This document shows positions 14,789-19,374 of a stretch of DNA of 19,374 bases, one piece after another. The DNA is from BRHc4a sp049323915 (lineage in GTDB: Bacteria > Bacillota > Desulfotomaculia > Desulfotomaculales > Desulfocucumaceae). A program made the position numbers and the translations under genes. The notes below the pieces were generated by a model. It searched no databases, had not been told where the DNA came from, and saw only the letters and a program-made list of their open reading frames with translations. Where the stretch lies: the NCBI GenBank assembly GCA_049323915.1, contig JBMOPC010000026.1, forward strand, positions 1 through 19,374. The letters are read 5' to 3'. Each line of letters opens with the position of its first letter. Position 1 is the first letter of the stretch.

Positions 14789-15058
14789 CCTGCTCATGCC
14801 TATAAAAATAAATATTACTCCGGTTATTATAAAAAACATTCCCAGGAGTGAGACCTTGCCCTCCAGCCCCACAAGCCCCAGGGAAGTCACCGTAATCATC
14901 ACCGTTGGCCCCACCAGCGCAAGTGCGGCGTTTATTTTAAAGGCGGTTTCCACGCTGTTGTGGCGCAACATCAACAGCGCGGCGGTGAATTCAATGGCGG
15001 ACGAAAGAAACCTGATCGCAGCCATGCCCAGTACAATTTTTTCGAAAACGAAAAACAC
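14783..15058 (-). CDS. YqhV-like (DUF2619) small membrane protein
   Basis: The predicted 91-residue protein is almost wholly hydrophobic, with about three membrane segments (roughly 8-27, 35-55 and 64-88). The core, including VLGMAAIRFLSSAIEFTAAL, LRHNSVETAFKINA and VGPTVMI, recalls Bacillus YqhV (DUF2619), whose gene lies beside spoIIIA in that genus and whose function is unknown. The frame extends to a GTG at 15124, but the GTG at 15058 has GGGGAGGG 6 nt upstream and begins at the conserved region. It stands alone, upstream of the pyr promoter and divergent from the MFS transporter gene. The family identification is from memory of the pattern. Confidence 0.75.
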   Translation of the reverse strand: MFFVFEKIVLGMAAIRFLSSAIEFTAALLMLRHNSVETAFKINAALALVGPTVMITVTSLGLVGLEGKVSLLGMFFIITGVIFIFIGMSRI

Positions 15059-15200
15059 ATCCGGCCCTCCCCGACTAGCGTATAAAATTTTATATGCCAG
15101 TTTGTCCGTGGAAATGCATACCACATTATGTCCGATGACAAAATATCTATTGCACCTAAATACAGATGCCGGATTTTACTGAAGAAAGGAAGCGGCGCCT

Positions 15201-16589
15201 ATGCCGGGAAAACCGGGGCCCACAGTACTGGCTGCCCTAAGCGGGGTACCCTTCATTATGGTCCTTGGAAATTCCATGATCATACCGGTGCTGCCGTCCA
15301 TAAAGTCCGCCCTGAAGCTTACGGACCTCGAGGCAAGCCTTATCATAACGCTCTTTTCAGTGCCTGCCGGAATAATAATCCCCCTGGCCGGCTTTTTATC
15401 GGACCGCTACGGCAGAAAGGTGATCATTGCCCCTTCCCTCATACTCTACGGACTTGGAGGAGTGGTGGCCGGCCTGGGGGCGGTTTTCTTCGAAAGAAAC
15501 TCCTTTGCCGTAATACTGGCCGGTCGAATACTGCAGGGTATAGGGGCCGCAGGCACAGCCCCCATCGCCATGGCCCTGGTGGGCGACCTTTTTGCCGGCA
15601 AGGAGAGAAGCAAGTCCCTGGGCATCATCGAGGCGGCAAACGGGTTTGGAAAGGTATTGAGCCCTATCCTCGGGGCGCTTATAGGATTAATCGCCTGGTA
15701 CGCCGCATTTCTTTTTTTCCCCGCAGTTGTAGCCCCCATAGTCATAGCCCTGTGGTTTTTTGTTAAAGAGCCGGAATCCAACCGCACAAAGCAAAACGTA
15801 TCGCAATACCTTCAGTCCATTAAGAAAATATTTGAAAAAAAATCGGCCATGCTGCTGACTTCCTTCTTTTCAGGCATGACCGCTCTATTACTGTTATTTG
15901 GTGTGCTTTTTTTCCTCTCGGAATACCTTGAAAGCAGGTACGGCCTGAAGGGAGGGACCAGAGGCGCCCTGAAGGGACTGGCCCTGGCCGTGCCGGTGCT
16001 GTTCATGAGCTCCACCTCGTATATTACCGGAATGGTTATAAAAAAGAGACTGAAACTGATGAAATGGCTTGTCTTCGCCGGCATGGTCCTTATCTCGGCC
16101 TCACTGGCCGTGCTGGGCGTTTTCAACCGCAACACGTGGCTGTTTTTCGCCGCCATTTCAGTGGCCGGAATCGGAACCGGGCTGGCCCTTCCCTGCCTTA
16201 ACACCATCATAACCAGCTCCACTGAGGCCCAGAGAAGGGGGCTGGTAACCTCACTGTACGGCAGCGTCCGCTTCTTTGGAGTGGCCATAGGGCCGCCCCT
16301 TTTCAGCCTGCTGATGGGCTACGGCAGGCCGGTTATGTTCTGGACCGCCGCGGCCCTTGCCGGGGTGGCGGCGCTGGCGGCGGCGCTCTTAATCAGGGTG
16401 CGCGACATGAAAAAGCCGGTGACCACCCGGAAAGAAGACGGGGCGGAAGACAGCGGCATAGTTGTAAAGTCTGTTCCGGCCAGGTTAAACGTCCCGGCCT
16501 TCGTTTTCAGCCCGGCCAGAAAACCCGTCACCGCTGAAAAAACCGGGGAAAAAGAATCAGGCCACAATTCAAAAAAAGGCGGCCGCTGA
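15201..16589 (+). CDS. MFS transporter, drug:H+ antiporter-1 type
   Basis: A 462-residue polytopic protein of the major facilitator superfamily, expected to have 12 membrane segments and act by proton exchange. Motif A, GFLSDRYGRK (64-73), lies in the first cytoplasmic loop; RILQGIGAAG (109-118) is motif B; GFGKVLSPILGALIG (148-162) resembles the antiporter motif C, with Ser in place of the usual Gly before Pro. These point to an efflux pump, substrate unknown. A charged tail of about 60 residues after the last membrane helix (about 400-462) is longer than usual. AAAGGAAG lies 8 nt before the ATG. It is the only plus-strand gene in the right part, divergent from the YqhV-like gene and convergent with the DUF169 gene, 20 bp from its stop. 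No adjacent regulator is seen. Confidence 0.93.
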   Translation: MPGKPGPTVLAALSGVPFIMVLGNSMIIPVLPSIKSALKLTDLEASLIITLFSVPAGIIIPLAGFLSDRYGRKVIIAPSLILYGLGGVVAGLGAVFFERNSFAVILAGRILQGIGAAGTAPIAMALVGDLFAGKERSKSLGIIEAANGFGKVLSPILGALIGLIAWYAAFLFFPAVVAPIVIALWFFVKEPESNRTKQNVSQYLQSIKKIFEKKSAMLLTSFFSGMTALLLLFGVLFFLSEYLESRYGLKGGTRGALKGLALAVPVLFMSSTSYITGMVIKKRLKLMKWLVFAGMVLISASLAVLGVFNRNTWLFFAAISVAGIGTGLALPCLNTIITSSTEAQRRGLVTSLYGSVRFFGVAIGPPLFSLLMGYGRPVMFWTAAALAGVAALAAALLIRVRDMKKPVTTRKEDGAEDSGIVVKSVPARLNVPAFVFSPARKPVTAEKTGEKESGHNSKKGGR

Positions 16590-16609
16590 TTGTCCCCTGC
16601 TTAAAATCA

Positions 16610-17440
16610 CTACCACCTGTTTACCTTCCTGGGAGGGAATCCCAGGCCTGTTATCTTCCTTTTCTCCACCATATCGCGATACCCCGGGGGCATCCCGGGC
16701 AGCGGGTCGCACTGCGCGCCCATGTACGAAACGGGGTACTGCACCCCCCTGGAATACAGATCCTCCAGATTTCTCTCCACTTTTTCCACATATGAAGGGG
16801 GTAGCCCGATAACCATTTCATCGTCCTGGGCATGTCCGTACCTTCTCTCCCCGTAACAGGGAATGGCCAGTGAAGGCTTGCCGGTAAGGTAGCACTGGGC
16901 GATGGCGTCGGAGCAGGAGCTTTCCCCGGTGCAGAAAAACTGCATCCTCTCATAGTTATCAAACTGGAGCGCATTTATTACAAGTATCATCTGGGCCGGG
17001 TTTCCGTATATAAGAACAATGTCCGGCTCAAAGGGGCTGTATACCTGGGGGGCCAGCAAAATGGCCCTGTACTTCCCGGTGGGGATACGGGGAATGGAGT
17101 CCTCGCACTTTTTCCCGTCCTCCCTGGTCCTGCACCACACCAGGCTGCGAAATGTGCCGTCCCTCACCTGATCCGGGGGATCGGCCAGCCCCACGATGCC
17201 GGCGCACATACCCGGCGGAAAATCGTCTGCCGTGGCGCCCACCGTCCAGTCAAAGGTCCTGACCTGTGTTATCAGCTGGCAAAGGGTTGTCATTCCGGCC
17301 GGGCGGCGGGCCCATTTATTGGAGGCCAGCATTGACTCGTCCTCCAGAAGCTTAATCCCCACAGGAAATGTTCTTAGCCGCAAAAGCGCCTCTATTTTTC
17401 TGATAACACCGGTCCAGCCGGCATTTCCCTCTTCACCCAT
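16610..17440 (-). CDS. DUF169 family protein
   Basis: A 276-residue soluble protein matching my recollection of the DUF169 family (COG2043), widespread in anaerobes and archaea with no assigned reaction. The family pattern is seen in FPVGIKLL (25-32), MTTLCQLI with the PPGMCAGIVGL stretch, and a GNPAQMILVINAL segment (about 146-158). It is rich in cysteines: CRTREDGKKC, FFCTGESSCSDAIAQC and a late QCDPLPG, which might bind a metal or cofactor. The ATG at 17440 has AAAAGGAGGG upstream. It begins 22 bp after the PHP-domain gene and is presumably cotranscribed with it. A 7 bp hairpin (16628-16646) inside its last codons lacks a U tract. Confidence 0.85.
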   Translation of the reverse strand: MGEEGNAGWTGVIRKIEALLRLRTFPVGIKLLEDESMLASNKWARRPAGMTTLCQLITQVRTFDWTVGATADDFPPGMCAGIVGLADPPDQVRDGTFRSLVWCRTREDGKKCEDSIPRIPTGKYRAILLAPQVYSPFEPDIVLIYGNPAQMILVINALQFDNYERMQFFCTGESSCSDAIAQCYLTGKPSLAIPCYGERRYGHAQDDEMVIGLPPSYVEKVERNLEDLYSRGVQYPVSYMGAQCDPLPGMPPGYRDMVEKRKITGLGFPPRKVNRW

Positions 17441-17462
17441 GTGTCACCCTCCTTTTAAGACC

Positions 17463-18092
17463 TTATTTGTTATGATAACAGGCTGTGAACTCCCCTTTCT
17501 TCAGTTCGTGTATCAGCTCCCCTGTGCTTTTTATCCTTTTTTTAAACACCGTTACGCACTTGCCCACTTCACCGGCGGAGTGGGCGTCGCTGCCCCCCAC
17601 CCCGGGTACTGAAAGCCTGCCGCACACCTCCCGGGCAAGACTGTTTTCCTTTTTGCCGGACTTTCCGCTGTATGTTTCCGCTGCGTCAACCAGCTTAAAC
17701 ACCTCTCTCCGGCAGGCCTCGTCTATTGTCATCTGCAGGTCGGCGAAGCCAAAAAGAAGAAAACCCCGGAAGGGGTGGGCATAGACAACAGCGCCGCCTG
17801 CCCGGTCAACCATTTCGCGAAGTTCCCCGGCCCCCAAAATCCGGGGGACCTCTTCCTGCAGTCCGAACACCAGCATGTGGCCCTCCCTGGTTTCCACCTC
17901 CATGCCGGAAAAAACCGGCAAGCCCCATCTGGCGGACAGCCTTTCCAGATCGGCCGCCGGCCAGAGCCTGCCGTGCTCTGTAAAACAAATTCCGTCCAGC
18001 CCCATGTCCCTGGCCGTGCGGACGGCCTCATCCGGGTCCAGGCTGCTGCAGGGTGAAAGTGCGCTGGTGTGCACATGCAGATCGATAATCAT
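17463..18092 (-). CDS. PHP-domain metal-dependent phosphoesterase
   Basis: The 209-residue protein is a stand-alone PHP domain, a trinuclear-metal phosphoesterase fold also found in histidinol phosphatase and DNA polymerase III/X. Ligands are all visible: DLHVHTS (His6, His8), FTEHG (Glu39, His40), GMEVET (Glu65), YAHPFRG (His106) and GGSDAH (Asp169, His171). Stand-alone members hydrolyse small phosphorylated substrates, for example nucleoside bisphosphates in the YciV/RNase AM group, but the substrate here cannot be assigned. The ATG at 18092 has AGGGGAG upstream. It lies between the DUF2889 pair and the DUF169 gene, all on the minus strand; heptamer array F is 26 bp upstream. Confidence 0.93.
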   Translation of the reverse strand: MIIDLHVHTSALSPCSSLDPDEAVRTARDMGLDGICFTEHGRLWPAADLERLSARWGLPVFSGMEVETREGHMLVFGLQEEVPRILGAGELREMVDRAGGAVVYAHPFRGFLLFGFADLQMTIDEACRREVFKLVDAAETYSGKSGKKENSLAREVCGRLSVPGVGGSDAHSAGEVGKCVTVFKKRIKSTGELIHELKKGEFTACYHNK

Positions 18093-18117
18093 AAAGTCAC
18101 TCCCCTTCCGGCTCCCG

Positions 18118-18131
18118 GAGTCTGTATTCTG
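18118..18131 (-). repeat. Heptanucleotide repeat F (2 units)
   Basis: GAGTCTG and TATTCTG on the plus strand (CAGAATA and CAGACTC on the minus strand) lie between the PHP-domain and second DUF2889 genes. Two units, one imperfect, would not be convincing alone, but they match the family in the other arrays. Confidence 0.5.
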
Positions 18132-18157
18132 ACCCGAAAGTTCTTCCGGATAAGCTG

Positions 18158-18613
18158 TTACGTCCTTGTGGCAAGGCAGCTGTCCTTAATCAACGGCAAA
18201 TCTTCCAGCCGCGCCTTAAGATATTTTTCCCTGTCCGAATTCTCCTTTACCGCCGCCCCGGTCCATTTTTCATAAAGTGCGCAGCGCAGCACCGCATCGC
18301 AGCACTCCAGCAGGAGATTGGCGAAGTGCCGGCACCCGGCCCTGCCAACCTTGCGGTTGACCGTCCCGGCCAGGTCCGGGGCGTCCAGCCGCATCCCCAC
18401 GGCATTTTGCAGCGCGGGTACGGCCTTTGGACATTCCGGAGTCGTTATTCTCCTCATTTTTCCTGAAATCGCCGTAATTGTAAATTCCGGCGACCTAACC
18501 TCCACATCTATCTCCATTCCGTATATATGGTCTTCCAATACTCCGTGGGCCAGGTAAATATTGTCCCCGGACCGCTCCACTCCCACCCATTTTGTACGGC
18601 TAAAGCCCAGCAA
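18158..18613 (-). CDS. DUF2889 family protein (second copy)
   Basis: The 151-residue protein fits the DUF2889 pattern: an opening FSRTKWVGVE, AHGVLEDHIYGMEIDVEVRSPEFTI in the middle and a VNRKVGRAGCRHFANLLLECC block (about 99-119). No function is known for the family. The frame extends to a GTG at 18649, but the TTG at 18613 follows GGAGGGGAG at 18618-18626 with good spacing and coincides with the start of the conserved region. It lies 47 bp after the first DUF2889 gene and is clearly its paralogue, sharing the GxRLDAP/GLRVGPG and C-H/C-P-x-L-x-LLLEC layout. The longer tail (EKWTGAAVKENSDREKYLKA) is not shared in detail. Confidence 0.78.
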   Translation of the reverse strand: MLGFSRTKWVGVERSGDNIYLAHGVLEDHIYGMEIDVEVRSPEFTITAISGKMRRITTPECPKAVPALQNAVGMRLDAPDLAGTVNRKVGRAGCRHFANLLLECCDAVLRCALYEKWTGAAVKENSDREKYLKARLEDLPLIKDSCLATRT

Positions 18614-18660
18614 TTCTCTCCCCTCCAAATCATGACAGATTTTTCGCACTTATCTGAAAC

Positions 18661-19155
18661 CTAATCGTCCAGTTCAACGCCTTCCCTCAGCGGGCTCCCC
18701 TCGGCAAAGGCTATACAGCTTCCGGCCAGGCGCGGATTCTGGCCCAGGAACTCCCTGTAAGCGTCAATCATCTCCTGGCCGCTCTTGTCCAGTATTTTTT
18801 TAATGGGGTCCAGTGTAAAGCGCAGTATCACCTGCTCACTGCACTCCAGTATGAGGTCGGCCAGCCGGGGGCACCCGCCGGATCCACCCACCGTTCCATT
18901 CACCAGCTTGATTATGCCCGGCCCCACCCGCAGCCCCTCAGCCTTTTTCACCAGTGAGACCGTGTCCCGGCACCGGTCAGTAAAGCAGCGCTCAATCTCC
19001 GCCTCTATTGAGGCTATCTCCAGTCCCGGCACGGCCACCACCATTTCCACCCTGGCCGCAAAGGCTGTCTCGTCCACCGAGGCCCGGGCAAGCACGCTTC
19101 CGTCCGGCCGGTCAACGGCCGTGCAGTGCTTGTTCCTGACATAAGTAAGATACAA
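18661..19155 (-). CDS. DUF2889 family protein (first copy)
   Basis: A 164-residue paralogue of the following gene, with the conserved block GLRVGPGIIKLVNGTVGG (about 76-93), GGCPRLADLILECSEQ (93-108) and an N-terminal half resembling the DUF2889 beta-rich region. The start is TTG at 19155 behind GGGAGGGAG with 6 nt spacing. The tail (about 120-164) is helical and ends in acidic EGVELDD. It is the first gene of a minus-strand run continuing into the second copy, the PHP phosphoesterase and the DUF169 gene, so its promoter should be in 19156-19374. The family call rests on remembered pattern and on similarity to its neighbour; biochemical role unknown. Confidence 0.72.
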   Translation of the reverse strand: MYLTYVRNKHCTAVDRPDGSVLARASVDETAFAARVEMVVAVPGLEIASIEAEIERCFTDRCRDTVSLVKKAEGLRVGPGIIKLVNGTVGGSGGCPRLADLILECSEQVILRFTLDPIKKILDKSGQEMIDAYREFLGQNPRLAGSCIAFAEGSPLREGVELDD

Positions 19156-19259
19156 GGCCGGCTCCCTCCCTTAATGCTGAATTCTACAAGTATATGTATT
19201 TTGATATATACAACATTTACCTCCCCGTTCCTGCCGGAAAAACACTCTTAAGAACAAAT

Positions 19260-19274
19260 TCGCCCTTCGGGCGA
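19260..19274. other. Small GC-rich stem-loop upstream of the DUF2889 genes
   Basis: TCGCCC and GGGCGA form a 6 bp stem around TTC. No U tract follows in either direction, so terminator function is uncertain. It adjoins heptamer array H. Confidence 0.35.
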
Positions 19275-19275
19275 C

Positions 19276-19310
19276 TGGAACTCAGAACACAGAACTCAGG
19301 ACTCAGAATG
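19276..19310 (+). repeat. Heptanucleotide tandem repeat array H (4-5 units)
   Basis: After a partial TGGAACT, plus-strand units CAGAACA, CAGAACT, CAGGACT and CAGAATG follow in exact 7-base register at 19283-19310. The array lies upstream of the DUF2889 run, close to the window edge. Beyond it (19311-19374) no gene was recognised. Confidence 0.8.
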
Positions 19311-19374
19311 GTGACAGCCCGCATAAGCAGCGGCCCTCAAGCGACATGCACGTGGGGGGGGTGATTTAAGCCCG

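Noticed and set aside
16628..16646. 7 bp hairpin at the 3' end of the DUF169 gene
   Set aside because: It lies within codons and lacks a U tract in either direction, so there is no basis for calling a terminator for the convergent pair.
19354..19361. Run of eight G near the right edge
   Set aside because: A homopolymer of this length could be phase-variable, but no gene start is visible before the window ends.

Overview
The window looks like chromosome of an anaerobic, endospore-forming Firmicute, most like the Peptococcaceae (Pelotomaculum/Desulfotomaculum type). This is inference from several signs: an alpha/beta-type small acid-soluble spore protein, a YqhV-like membrane protein, a PyrR-controlled pyrimidine locus with an NAD-linked PyrK/PyrD dihydroorotate dehydrogenase, GC-rich coding, strong AGGAGG ribosome sites and frequent GTG/TTG starts. 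No rRNA, tRNA, CRISPR array, transposase or phage gene was recognised.

The core (about 46-14760, minus strand) holds the complete de novo UMP pathway. In transcription order it reads pyrR, pyrB, pyrC, carA, carB, then pyrK, pyrD, a flavin-reductase-like gene, pyrF, pyrE and an alkaline-phosphatase-superfamily phosphodiesterase. CarAB makes carbamoyl phosphate, PyrB and PyrC carry it to dihydroorotate, PyrD/PyrK oxidise that to orotate, and PyrE and PyrF finish UMP. Two complete PyrR-type attenuators can be read: one in the leader between a TTGACA promoter and pyrR, the other between pyrR and pyrB. Each has a binding hairpin with a CNGNGA hexaloop, a terminator with a U tract, and a possible antiterminator.

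Unlike the compact pyr operons of many Firmicutes, this cluster is broken by three plus-strand genes: a LapA-domain membrane protein between carB and pyrK, an L,D-transpeptidase between pyrK and pyrD, and a spore protein between pyrF and pyrE. The cluster therefore cannot be one transcript without antisense reading, and pyrK, pyrD-pyrF and pyrE probably have their own promoters.

Right of the pyr cluster (14764-19374) lie a YqhV-like gene, a divergent MFS transporter on the plus strand, and a minus-strand set of two tandem DUF2889 paralogues, a PHP-domain phosphoesterase and a DUF169 protein.

The most unusual feature is a dispersed family of heptanucleotide tandem repeats, unit CAGRANN, confined to intergenic gaps. 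Arrays of 2-6 units occur at seven places in both orientations, two of them directly after the pyrD and carB stop codons. All calls come from reading the sequence; no homology search or folding program was run.
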